Shown here: piece after piece, positions 8,281 to 15,734 of the stretch | Position numbering within the stretch: the first letter of the stretch is position 1 | Layout of the letters: each line of letters opens with the position of its first letter | NCBI RefSeq assembly: GCF_003946555.1 | Contig: NZ_RHOO01000021.1 | Location: 1-44,959 of the forward strand | Source of the DNA: Companilactobacillus hulinensis | GTDB taxonomy: Bacteria > Bacillota > Bacilli > Lactobacillales > Lactobacillaceae | Reading direction: 5' to 3' | DNA: 44,959 nt | Made by a program: the position numbers and the translations under genes | Notes under the pieces: generated by a model | Told to the model about the DNA's origin: nothing | Databases searched by the model: none | Seen by the model: only the letters and a program-made list of their open reading frames with translations

Positions 8281-8395
8281 GATTCAAATCCCCCTTTTGA
8301 ACTGGCAATTAATTGATTCAATTAATGTTATCACTTAATCAGTATACCCGTCACTATCTTTCGATAATAAGTGGCAGGTATAATGTATTTCAATC

Positions 8396-8442
8396 AAAAT
8401 AATCCATTGACGAAGTTAAAAACCTCATCAATGGATTATTTT
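8396..8442. terminator. Hairpin with 15-bp arms at the end of the PTS IIB gene
   Basis: AAAATAATCCATTGA (8396-8410) pairs with TCAATGGATTATTTT (8428-8442) and contains the stop codon of the PTS gene. The minus strand ends in a T-containing arm, so this is a probable terminator. The loop includes ACGAAGT, a heptamer also found in the apical loops of the structured repeat family, but the rest of that fold is missing. Confidence 0.6.
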
Positions 8443-8759
8443 GTTGCTTCATCAGATATTAATTCCAATGATCTTTTAAGAACCTTTTCGCCATTCATTG
8501 TTCCGTAATCGTGCATACCGATAACTTCGACAGGCATTGAAAACTTTTCTTTGAATTCTTTTTCTAGGAATCTAATTTGTGGTCCAACCATAATTACATC
8601 AGGATGCCTCTGTGAAACATCGTATTCGGCTGAAGCAGCACCAGTAGCAAAAATTTCAACTTCAATTCCATCCTTAGTCGCTGCTTTTTGCATCTTGGTA
8701 ACCAATAAACTGGTCGACATCCCTCCAGCACAACATAACATAATCACTTTTTTATTCAT
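8436..8759 (-). CDS. Orphan PTS IIB subunit, lactose/cellobiose type
   Basis: A 107-residue cytosolic phosphocarrier domain. The N-terminal beta strand and P-loop read VIMLCCAGGMSTS, the active-site pattern of the lactose/cellobiose IIB family, in which a Cys (residue 9 or 10) takes phosphate from IIA and passes it to the sugar bound in IIC. A second conserved segment is VIMVGPQIRFLEKEF. The ATG at 8759 follows AAGGAAGT; the longer frame to 8843 lacks a ribosome site. No IIA or IIC gene is adjacent, so it must pair with subunits encoded elsewhere or serve a regulatory role. Confidence 0.88.
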   Translation of the reverse strand: MNKKVIMLCCAGGMSTSLLVTKMQKAATKDGIEVEIFATGAASAEYDVSQRHPDVIMVGPQIRFLEKEFKEKFSMPVEVIGMHDYGTMNGEKVLKRSLELISDEATK

Positions 8760-8864
8760 GGCAATTACTTCCTTTATTAAAGTAATTGTACACCCATGGA
8801 TTAGGTAATAATTAAAATTATATAAACTGTGAAAATCTGCCACACAATAACAAAAATAGAACTA

Positions 8865-9905
8865 CTAATGTTTAATTATAAAAATTCCAACTAATCCCAT
8901 TAAAGAAACTAGTGAAAAACTAGCTATTGTTATATAAAAGTTTAACCTGCCTGAACCAGTCTGCGGTAAAACTCCTTGATCCTCTGCCGTCAAACCTGTT
9001 GTTTGACTTGGATTATTAACAGCAGATTTTGAGACAGTTGTGGCAGTGTTAGGACTACTAGTTGTAGATGTTGATGGTAACAATCCACTCTGTTGTGTTT
9101 GTTGAGTTCCTGAATTAGAGGCATCAGTATTCAACAGACTTGTCGAGTCATTTATTTGATTACTATCACTTGAATCATCAGAATCACTCACAGATTCTTG
9201 AACATTAGAACCAGCAGTCTTTGAAGTACCAGACGATTCAGCGATTGTCACCTCTGAGCTTGCGGCATTAGTCACACTCTCAGAATTATTCGGATTACTG
9301 TTACCGGACTCACTTTCAGCTTTATTAGCCTTATAAACATAGATAACCGTTCCACCAATTCCACTCAAAGTCCCATTCGCAGGAAGACTAGTTTCATCCA
9401 TTTTGACAAAAGTATAGCCATTGATATCCAATTGTTTAGTGGTGTAGTTCAAGTAATTACTTGATGCTGGATCATCAGAATGAGTTGCTTCAGTACTTGC
9501 CGCAATTTCGTTACCGTCAGTGTCAACATACTTAACTTTGACATCCCCAACTATAACTTTACCTTGTAAATATATTAATCCATCGGCATCAACAGCATTG
9601 CCAAAGTTATAGCTAGTGTTTTTTGCTGGATCAACCGTTATTGTAACGTCCTTTTCACCAATATCAGATTGTCCATCAGTAAAATGCGCTACGACTTTAT
9701 TGCTAGCACTATCGCCGACAACGATTGGTAATTTAGCGGAACCATCATACCAATAAACATTAGTACCACCAGATAATGTAGTTTTTACTTGTTTGCTTGT
9801 CGTAGTTTGTTCATCTGCGTGTGCAATCGCAGGTTGAGACTCGTATACTCCGAACCCCAGAACCCACAATCCCATTGACAGTATTGCGTATTTCTTGAAA
9901 TTCAT
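8865..9905 (-). CDS. LPXTG-anchored surface protein with a MucBP-like domain
   Basis: A 346-residue secreted protein attached to peptidoglycan by sortase. An N-terminal signal peptide (about 1-31, ending AIAHA) is followed by a beta-rich region and then, at about 130-195, a MucBP-like module with VKVKYVDTDGNEI and YVYKAN. A Ser/Thr/Asn-rich stalk of about 110 residues leads to LPQTG (313-317), a hydrophobic segment and a short tail ending in KH. The ATG at 9905 has GAGAGGGAG eight bases upstream. MucBP modules bind mucin-like glycans in lactobacilli; adhesion is therefore a reasonable inference. A member of the structured repeat family occupies its 5' leader (9924-10041). Confidence 0.85.
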   Translation of the reverse strand: MNFKKYAILSMGLWVLGFGVYESQPAIAHADEQTTTSKQVKTTLSGGTNVYWYDGSAKLPIVVGDSASNKVVAHFTDGQSDIGEKDVTITVDPAKNTSYNFGNAVDADGLIYLQGKVIVGDVKVKYVDTDGNEIAASTEATHSDDPASSNYLNYTTKQLDINGYTFVKMDETSLPANGTLSGIGGTVIYVYKANKAESESGNSNPNNSESVTNAASSEVTIAESSGTSKTAGSNVQESVSDSDDSSDSNQINDSTSLLNTDASNSGTQQTQQSGLLPSTSTTSSPNTATTVSKSAVNNPSQTTGLTAEDQGVLPQTGSGRLNFYITIASFSLVSLMGLVGIFIIKH

Positions 9906-9923
9906 AACCAAAACTCCCTCTCC

Positions 9924-10041
9924 GTAAACGGGTTGCAAGAGTCAGATTACTGCGTTTGCTACAAGTAAGAAATACACCACTACGTGATATTTTCCTTACT
10001 TTAGTCAATCCTCGTAATCTAACGACTTTTTACACCCTCTC
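9924..10041 (-). ncRNA. Structured repeat element, copy in the LPXTG gene leader
   Basis: Read on the minus strand, this copy starts with a GAG-GGTG motif and then forms an outer stem AGATTAC (10014-10020) with GTAATCT (9944-9950). The internal loop strand GAGGATTGACTAAAG comes next, then an inner stem starting AAGTAAG (9995-10001) with CTTACTT (9963-9969). The apical loop contains ACGTAGT (9979-9985) and the return strand reads CTTGTAGCAAACGCAG. These conserved loop strands match the other copies, while both stems differ in sequence. It sits between the likely promoter region and the ribosome binding site of the LPXTG gene, so it could be transcribed with it. Confidence 0.7.
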
Positions 10042-10063
10042 GGTTAAATCAGTAAAAATTTAC

Positions 10064-10082
10064 ATTACATTTAAATTGTAAT
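10064..10082. promoter_or_regulatory. AT-rich inverted repeat between the LPXTG and oxidoreductase genes
   Basis: ATTACA and TGTAAT arms flank TTTAAAT. It lies in the 341-base gap between divergent genes (9906-10246). This gap also holds the structured repeat, the cre-like site and a -10 box. It may be an operator, but no regulator can be tied to it. Confidence 0.3.
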
Positions 10083-10183
10083 AATCATATTTGAATTAAT
10101 TATGAAGATTCCGATTACATTTTAATTACTAAATAATTTTAAAAAATCAAATAATTACTTTTTATTTTAAATATCATGTTATG

Positions 10184-10206
10184 TTTAAGCGGTTTCAGAC
10201 TATAAT
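10184..10206 (+). promoter_or_regulatory. cre-like site overlapping the promoter of the oxidoreductase gene
   Basis: TTTAAGCGGTTTCA (10184-10197) matches the CcpA consensus TGWAARCGNTWWCA at 13 of 14 positions. It lies directly before a perfect TATAAT (10201-10206), in the -35/-10 spacer. CcpA bound here would block RNA polymerase, so the gene at 10247 is probably under carbon catabolite repression. The -35 box is weak. Confidence 0.6.
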
Positions 10207-10246
10207 GGAAGTGATTAAACAAATTCATTAACTGGGGGAATATTAT

Positions 10247-11413
10247 ATGGATGTTTTACAACAATCAATAACACTGCCCAACGGAGTTGAACTAAAGAAT
10301 CGTATTGGACTCTCACCAATGCAAACAATGTCCAGCCTCCCCGATGGTAATTTTTCTGACGAAGATATCAAATCATATGGAAGATTAAATCACGTCGGAA
10401 ATCTATTGATTACAGGTGCCGTAACTTTTTCAGAATTAGGAGTATTCCAGGCTACACCTAGGATTGATAACGATGATACCCTTGCAAGTTTTAAAAAAGT
10501 TGCCAATACAATGAAAGCCCAAGGTAACAAAGCATTAGTACAATTAGTCTCTCCTGGACGAGACGCTCCGCTTGTTGCCAAAAAATATGGCCATTCTTTT
10601 GCACCATCAGCCGGACCAGACAATGGTAAGTTTCCATGGAATAACTTCTATACCGTTGCATTAACTGATGGAGAAATCACTGATATTCTAAAAGAATACC
10701 ACGACGCTGCTAAGAGACTGATTGAAGCCGGATTCGATGGTGTCGAATTGCATGGTGGCAATAGTGATTTGGTAGAGCAGTTTCTATCTTCTTACTCAAA
10801 TAGACGTACTGATCGCTGGGGTGGAACATTTGACAAACGTCTCAACTTCTTATTAGCAGTCATTGATCAATTCAATATTGCACGTAGAGAAATGAAAAAG
10901 CCTGATTTCATTATTGGAATCAAGCTAAACGCTGAAGAAGTTCATGGTGGCAATATTGGTTTTACCATCAAAGATACGCTTCAATGGCTTGACACTTTAA
11001 TTACCAAAGATATTGACTTCATCGATATTTCGGTCGGAGAATCATCATTCAAAGATACATCGATCACTAGTCAGACCAAAATTATTAACAAGCTCATAAA
11101 TGAAAAACTTGCTGGACGTATACCTCATTTCGTCAGCGGTAGTGTGCATACACCAGATGAAGCTAGAGATTGCATCAACAATAACTACGCCGATTTCGTA
11201 TTATTGGCACGTGAAGCTTTGGTGGATCCCGATTGGTTAATCAAAGTCGAAAACAATCAAGAAGACAAAATCATTACTGAGTTGCCAGTTGATAAAATTG
11301 ATGATTGGGGACTTCCGCAAGGAATGATAGACTTCTACTTGCGTAGTGGTATCATTCCATTCCCACAATTAAGCGGTGATGTCGATAATTGGATGACACC
11401 AGTAAAAATGTAG
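10247..11413 (+). CDS. NADH:flavin oxidoreductase, Old Yellow Enzyme family
   Basis: A 388-residue FMN-dependent oxidoreductase with a TIM-barrel fold. The start MDVLQQSITLPNGVELKNRI is typical. The barrel signature GFDGVELHGGNSDLVEQF and SSYSNRRTDRWGG is clear; the usual HGAN reads HGGN here. Members reduce activated C=C bonds or nitro groups with NAD(P)H. At 388 residues it has no C-terminal iron-sulfur/NAD domain, so it belongs to the short form. GGGGGA precedes the ATG. A cre-like site overlaps the promoter. A structured repeat element begins 17 bases after the stop and its central hairpin may end transcription. Confidence 0.88.
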   Translation: MDVLQQSITLPNGVELKNRIGLSPMQTMSSLPDGNFSDEDIKSYGRLNHVGNLLITGAVTFSELGVFQATPRIDNDDTLASFKKVANTMKAQGNKALVQLVSPGRDAPLVAKKYGHSFAPSAGPDNGKFPWNNFYTVALTDGEITDILKEYHDAAKRLIEAGFDGVELHGGNSDLVEQFLSSYSNRRTDRWGGTFDKRLNFLLAVIDQFNIARREMKKPDFIIGIKLNAEEVHGGNIGFTIKDTLQWLDTLITKDIDFIDISVGESSFKDTSITSQTKIINKLINEKLAGRIPHFVSGSVHTPDEARDCINNNYADFVLLAREALVDPDWLIKVENNQEDKIITELPVDKIDDWGLPQGMIDFYLRSGIIPFPQLSGDVDNWMTPVKM

Positions 11414-11429
11414 AATAAGTACCAAAAAA

Positions 11430-11550
11430 GCGTTGCAAAACACGTTTAACTTCTGAATATAACCTAAAACACCCCCATATTTACATAGTAAATGCGGGGG
11501 TGTTTGTTGTTAAATGGGAGAAATTACGTTTTGTTACGTGTTTACACTGC
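11430..11550 (+). ncRNA. Structured repeat element, copy after the oxidoreductase gene
   Basis: The element starts GCGTTGCA and then has an outer stem with CAAAACACGT on the left and ACGTTTTG on the right. The loop strand TGAATATAACCTA follows, then an inner stem AAACACCCCC (11467-11476) with GGGGGTGTTT (11496-11505). The apical loop contains ACATAGT (11483-11489). The inner stem is GC-rich here but AT-rich in the copy at 22830-22953, yet both pair fully. It is 17 bases downstream of the gene and the T-rich right arm could serve as a terminator. Confidence 0.7.
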
Positions 11551-11599
11551 AAGTTTAATTAATTCCATAGTTAAATTACAGCATTGAGCGTATTTTAAA

Positions 11600-13123
11600 T
11601 TATTTGTCTAATAAACCATGTTCTACCAAGTACTCATGTGCAACCTTAGCAGCTTTTTCATGCTTAACAGATACTCGATAATTCATCTTTTGCATATCAG
11701 TCACGCTGATCTTGCCAGCCAACTTATCCAAAGTCTTACGAATTCCAGGATACTTGGTCAATAACTTCTCAGATACCAAAGGTGCACCTTGATATGGTGG
11801 GAAGAAACTCTTGTCATCTTTCAACGCTACCAACTTGTACTCCTGAATCTGTGGGTCCGTCGTATATCCGTCCACCAAGTTAATCTTACCGTTTGCAATT
11901 GCTTTATAACGGATCGACGATTCCATAGTTTGTATTTTACCAAACTTCAAATTGTAGGCTTTACTGATTCCGGGATAGCCATCACCTAGTTGATAAAAGT
12001 CTGGATCAAATCCAGCATTTATTTTATCTTCAACCCTAACCAAATCAGACACGGTCTTCAAGTTATATCTTTTGGCGAAACTCTTCTTAACTACCAAGGC
12101 ATAGCCATTCTCATACTTCATTGGTTTCAAGTATTCTAGATTCTCCTGTGACTTCAATAATGACTTTGCCAACTGGTACGTTGCTTCAGGATTATGGCTG
12201 GCACTCTTCTTGGTTTTGACTAATGATTCCAAGACAGTTCCAGTGAATTCTGGATATATATCAACAGAACCAGATTTCAAAGCTTTATATAGGAAGGAAG
12301 TTCCACCAAAGTTAGGCTTTGTTGTAACCTTGATGTGAGGATTATCCTGTTCAATCAAATCCTTATACATGTTAATTAATATTTCTGGTTCACTTCCCAT
12401 TTTACCAGCGATAGTTATATTAGTTGTTGGTTGAACCACTGCACGATAACCAGCAACTCCACCAATTAAAACAACTAGCGCTGCAAAAATAATTCCAATT
12501 TTTCTTAACGACAGTTTGGAAATACCACGAATCAAGGCACTAAATATCAAGGCTAGAATAGCAGAAAGAACTGCACCAACTATCAACAGTGAATTATTAT
12601 TGGTTTCAATACCAAGAATAATGTACGTTCCTAATCCCCCAGCACCTATCAAGGCGGCTAATGTAGCTGTACCAATTATCATAACCATGGCTATACGTAA
12701 TCCAGAAATTATCATTGGCATAGCTAACGGTATTTCAATTTTTAGCAACTTCTTTGAACGGGAAAGTCCAAACGCCTCAGCTGCTTCTTCCAAGTCCGGA
12801 TCAATCGTGGTCAACCCAGAATACGTATTCTGAAAAATTGGCATAACCGCATATACAACTAACGCAATAATAGATGGCAATGTACCAATTCCGACTAATG
12901 GAATCAAAATTCCTAGTAATGCCAAACTTGGAATGGTCTGCAACACACTAGTTACATTCAAAATAAACTCAGCTGCACGCTTGTGCTTCATTAAAATTAT
13001 TGCTAAAGGAATGGCAATGACTGCTGCAATTAACAATGAAACTAATGAAATGGAAATATGTTGTCCGACCGAATTAAGAATATCATTCCCTTGGGTCCGA
13101 AAAATATGAATAATGCCTGACAT
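11600..13123 (-). CDS. Osmoprotectant ABC transporter, fused permease and substrate-binding protein
   Basis: A 507-residue membrane protein that joins two functions of the OpuC/ProWX system. Residues 1-215 hold about six membrane segments with the permease signature EAAEAFGLSRSKKLLKIEIPLAMP. After one more membrane segment, residues 235-507 form the OpuAC-type binding domain (ITIAGKMGSEPEILINMYKDLIEQ, then VDIYPEFTGTVLESL). It would take up glycine betaine, choline or carnitine. The ATG at 13123 is one base after the stop of the ATPase gene and has GGTGAG upstream; the longer frame to 13135 would overlap it. It forms an operon with the ATPase. Confidence 0.88.
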   Translation of the reverse strand: MSGIIHIFRTQGNDILNSVGQHISISLVSLLIAAVIAIPLAIILMKHKRAAEFILNVTSVLQTIPSLALLGILIPLVGIGTLPSIIALVVYAVMPIFQNTYSGLTTIDPDLEEAAEAFGLSRSKKLLKIEIPLAMPMIISGLRIAMVMIIGTATLAALIGAGGLGTYIILGIETNNNSLLIVGAVLSAILALIFSALIRGISKLSLRKIGIIFAALVVLIGGVAGYRAVVQPTTNITIAGKMGSEPEILINMYKDLIEQDNPHIKVTTKPNFGGTSFLYKALKSGSVDIYPEFTGTVLESLVKTKKSASHNPEATYQLAKSLLKSQENLEYLKPMKYENGYALVVKKSFAKRYNLKTVSDLVRVEDKINAGFDPDFYQLGDGYPGISKAYNLKFGKIQTMESSIRYKAIANGKINLVDGYTTDPQIQEYKLVALKDDKSFFPPYQGAPLVSEKLLTKYPGIRKTLDKLAGKISVTDMQKMNYRVSVKHEKAAKVAHEYLVEHGLLDK

Positions 13124-13124
13124 T

Positions 13125-14063
13125 CTACTCACCATCCCTTGCTAAATAATTTAAGAGACTTTGAGTAGTCAGCTTCCAAATTCTTTCATCCGAACTCTCA
13201 ACTAATACAAAATCCTTTTCTTTTAATAAGCGTGCCAAATCAGAAATGTTATCTTCCTCATTCAGATCAGCAGCCTGCTTATCAACCTCTGAACAATCCT
13301 GACTATCAATAATCAATTTTATCTTCTTGTCGTCATTATGCTGATTCTTGAAAAATCCATCAACGAAGTTATTCTTAGGGTTATTTATGATTTCATCACG
13401 ACTACCGATCTGTTCTAGATGTCCAGTACGCATGATTGCAATGGTATTCCCAAGTCTCAAGGCCTCATTCATATCGTGAGTAACAAAAATAAAAGTCATT
13501 TTCATTTCCTGATGAAGCTTCAAAACCAACTCTTGTAATTGATTACGTGAAATTGGATCCAAAGCACTAAAGGGTTCGTCCATCAACACAATTTTGGGAT
13601 TAGAAGCCAGCGCTCTAACGATACCAACACGTTGCTGCTCACCACCTGATAGTTCATGGGGCAAACGCTTTGCATATTTTTCAGGATCAAGTCCAACTTT
13701 TTTCAATAAATCAAAAGCAACTTGATGACGACGTTCCTTTGACCATTTGAGTGATTCTGGTTGAATTGTAATATTATCTTCAATAGTCATGTTTGGAAAT
13801 AGTGCAATATTTTGTAAAACATATCCCATTTGCAGACGCATTTCTTGAAGGTTAAAGTCATCAATCTTCTTACCATCGATGGTTATATTACCTGAAGTCT
13901 GCTTGATTAATCGATTAATCATTTTTAATGTGGTAGTTTTACCGCTACCACTGGGACCAACCAACACAAAAAAATCTCCATCTTTAATTTGAAGATTTAG
14001 GTCATTAATAGCCGTATTATCATTATGTTCATACTTCTTGTAAACGTTCTTAAATTCAATCAT
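13125..14063 (-). CDS. Osmoprotectant ABC transporter ATP-binding protein
   Basis: A 312-residue cytosolic ATPase of the OpuCA/ProV type. Walker A is GPSGSGKTT (about 37), the signature LSGGEQQRV (about 140), Walker B IVLMDEPFSALD, and the switch His lies in FVTHDMNEA. The C-terminal part (about 235-312) is acidic and short compared with the paired CBS domains of full-length family members (about 380-400 residues). The usual ionic-strength sensor may therefore be reduced to one degenerate module. It is the first gene of the operon. Its promoter (TTGACA, 17 bases, TATCAT on the minus strand) carries an operator shared with the divergent Rrf2 gene. Confidence 0.9.
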   Translation of the reverse strand: MIEFKNVYKKYEHNDNTAINDLNLQIKDGDFFVLVGPSGSGKTTTLKMINRLIKQTSGNITIDGKKIDDFNLQEMRLQMGYVLQNIALFPNMTIEDNITIQPESLKWSKERRHQVAFDLLKKVGLDPEKYAKRLPHELSGGEQQRVGIVRALASNPKIVLMDEPFSALDPISRNQLQELVLKLHQEMKMTFIFVTHDMNEALRLGNTIAIMRTGHLEQIGSRDEIINNPKNNFVDGFFKNQHNDDKKIKLIIDSQDCSEVDKQAADLNEEDNISDLARLLKEKDFVLVESSDERIWKLTTQSLLNYLARDGE

Positions 14064-14090
14064 ATAGACACCCTTTTGAAAAACAATTTC

Positions 14091-14109
14091 TGTAACTCAA
14101 TAAGTTACA
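14091..14109 (-). promoter_or_regulatory. Operator 1 for an Rrf2-type regulator at the osmoprotectant promoter
   Basis: TGTAACT-CAATA-AGTTACA is a perfect 19-base inverted repeat. It starts four bases downstream of the minus-strand -10 box, over the likely transcription start. The same 19-base design is found at 14213-14231. Confidence 0.75.
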
Positions 14110-14112
14110 AAT

Positions 14113-14141
14113 ATGATATAATTCTGAATACTTGTTGTCAA
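14113..14141 (-). promoter_or_regulatory. Promoter of the osmoprotectant transporter operon
   Basis: On the minus strand TTGACA (14136-14141) and TATCAT (14113-14118) are separated by 17 bases, close to the sigma-A consensus. The operator at 14091-14109 lies just downstream. Confidence 0.8.
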
Positions 14142-14179
14142 TTGATATGCACATACACTGAGATATGAAGTGCTATAAG

Positions 14180-14208
14180 TTGACTAAACAAATATCTTAA
14201 TTTATTAT
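14180..14208 (+). promoter_or_regulatory. Promoter of the Rrf2 regulator gene
   Basis: TTGACT (14180-14185) and TATTAT (14203-14208) are 17 bases apart. The second operator copy begins five bases after the -10 box, which fits autorepression. Confidence 0.75.
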
Positions 14209-14212
14209 TTAT

Positions 14213-14231
14213 TGTAATTAATAAAGTTACA
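14213..14231 (+). promoter_or_regulatory. Operator 2 for an Rrf2-type regulator at its own promoter
   Basis: TGTAATT-AATAA-AGTTACA has the same length and arm pattern as operator 1 (TGTAACT-CAATA-AGTTACA). It covers the region of the expected transcription start of the regulator gene. Confidence 0.75.
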
Positions 14232-14250
14232 ATTGTTGGGAGGTGAGTTG

Positions 14251-14691
14251 ATGCGTGTGTCGACTCGTTTCAGTGATTCCATTCATATCTTGGCGTTCAT
14301 TGAAATATATAAAGATATTAGGCTCTCCAGTGAAGTCATTGCCAGCAGTGTTGAAACATCCCCTGTTGTTATTAGACGATTGATGGGGGTACTTCGAGAA
14401 GCCGGCTTAATAGCGACTAAACAAGGATCAGCCGAACCAAAGTTAGCCCGTAATCCAAAAGAAATTACCTTACTGGATATTTATTTTGCAACCGAAGGTA
14501 ATAAACCATTATTTGAATTGGACAAAAAAACAAACCCTGAATGTATCGTTGGTGGAAATATTCAAGGAGTTCTTGGCGATTACTACGAGGAAGCTAAAAT
14601 CGCAGCACAACGAAAACTCAATGACACCACCTTACAGGATTTGATTGAAACAATTCTGGTCAAAGAAAAGTCTAAAAAATCAAATAATTAA
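14251..14691 (+). CDS. Rrf2-family transcriptional regulator
   Basis: A 146-residue winged-helix regulator (MRVSTRFSDSIHILAFIEIY, then VVIRRLMGVLREAGLIATKQGS). The family includes iron-sulfur sensors with three Cys and the YwnA type with fewer. This one has a single Cys (residue 98, in NPECIVGG), so it cannot hold a standard Rrf2 cluster and may sense through one thiol or another ligand. GGGAGGTGAG precedes the ATG at 14251; the TTG at 14233 lies upstream of it. The shared operators at 14091 and 14213 make it the probable repressor of both itself and the osmoprotectant transporter. Confidence 0.88.
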   Translation: MRVSTRFSDSIHILAFIEIYKDIRLSSEVIASSVETSPVVIRRLMGVLREAGLIATKQGSAEPKLARNPKEITLLDIYFATEGNKPLFELDKKTNPECIVGGNIQGVLGDYYEEAKIAAQRKLNDTTLQDLIETILVKEKSKKSNN

Positions 14692-14694
14692 ATA

Positions 14695-15639
14695 CTAGTC
14701 ATTATCAACGATGACTTGGCCCATATCACGACTCTCCATTACATAGTCATGTGCCTTCCCAATTTCATTGAGTTTGAATACTCGTGGAATTGGGATTTTT
14801 AAATCATTTTGAGAAATCATTTCGAACATTTCATCTACCCAATCTTGACGAACATCAGTTGAATCAAAACATGTTAGATACTTACCTGCCAAAGTAAATG
14901 GATTAAAATTCTTTACGATCCATTCACCCGCCAATAAGCCAATTAGAGAAACCGTTCCATTATCACTAAGATGTGCAATTGAATTAGTCAAACTGACAGT
15001 TCCAACCATGTCGATAATGCCATCATAAGTTTTCTCTGTCTGTAATTTGTTATCAGCATCAATGATTGAATCATCTGCACCATTATCAAGTAATGGCTGA
15101 AGCATATTCTCACGTCTTGTTGTAGCAGTGACTTTCAAGCCCATGACTTTTGCCAATTGAATTGCTGCCAATCCAACGGCGGTAGTTCCACCACGAACCA
15201 ATAGTGACTGTCCTTTTTTCAGATTAAGTGACTTAAGAGTACCAAATGCTGTATAGAAGTTTTCAGGATATTCAGCCAAAGTTACCCAATCACCATCAAA
15301 TTTAACTGGATATAAATTCTTATCATCTACAAGTGCATATTCTTGATAACTCCCGTCGACTTCTCGACCAAATCCACCCATCATAGTGATAACCTTTTGG
15401 CCAACTTTTAATTTACTATCCTCAGATACTTGTGCTATTTCACCAACAGCTTCAACGCCAATTACACGTGGGAACTTGACAGAAGGTGAACCACCCTCAC
15501 GTGTCAATACCTCATAACGGTGAACACCAAATGCATGAATCCGCATGACGGATTGATGTTTAGTAGCATCAGGAATCGGTCTCTCAACAATCTTCATAAC
15601 ACTAGAATCTCCAGGTTTATCAATAACAACTGCTCTCAT
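14695..15639 (-). CDS. Quinone-oxidoreductase-like medium-chain dehydrogenase
   Basis: A 314-residue NAD(P)H-dependent reductase of the zeta-crystallin/QOR branch of the MDR superfamily. The N-terminal GroES-like domain is MRAVVIDKPGDSSVMKIVERPIP, and the nucleotide-binding motif is VRGGTTAVGLAAIQLAK (about 145). The catalytic zinc ligands of true alcohol dehydrogenases are absent, so a zinc-free quinone or enal reductase is more likely. The ATG at 15639 has GGAG upstream. It diverges from a MerR regulator. Its promoter has the 19-base spacer typical of MerR activation, with a palindrome in it. Confidence 0.85.
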   Translation of the reverse strand: MRAVVIDKPGDSSVMKIVERPIPDATKHQSVMRIHAFGVHRYEVLTREGGSPSVKFPRVIGVEAVGEIAQVSEDSKLKVGQKVITMMGGFGREVDGSYQEYALVDDKNLYPVKFDGDWVTLAEYPENFYTAFGTLKSLNLKKGQSLLVRGGTTAVGLAAIQLAKVMGLKVTATTRRENMLQPLLDNGADDSIIDADNKLQTEKTYDGIIDMVGTVSLTNSIAHLSDNGTVSLIGLLAGEWIVKNFNPFTLAGKYLTCFDSTDVRQDWVDEMFEMISQNDLKIPIPRVFKLNEIGKAHDYVMESRDMGQVIVDND

Positions 15640-15683
15640 ATTTATATTCTCCAATCTTTATTTGTTGCTCGATCAATAAATTC

Positions 15684-15714
15684 AGTATAGAGTGTAACGT
15701 AACGTTACAGTCAA
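15684..15714 (-). promoter_or_regulatory. MerR-type promoter with a 19-base spacer and palindromic operator
   Basis: On the minus strand TTGACT (15709-15714) and TATACT (15684-15689) are 19 bases apart, two more than optimal. Within the spacer lies the palindrome TGTAACG-TAA-CGTTACA. Long spacers that need DNA distortion by the regulator are the hallmark of MerR-controlled promoters. The MerR gene starts 21 bases away on the other strand. Confidence 0.8.
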
Positions 15715-15734
15715 GTATAGATTGGAGAAATTTC

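Noticed and set aside
8405-8430. Another member of the ACGTAGT element family at the end of the PTS gene
   Set aside because: Only the ACGAAGT heptamer is shared. The internal-loop strands and outer stem are missing, so it is treated as a plain terminator hairpin.
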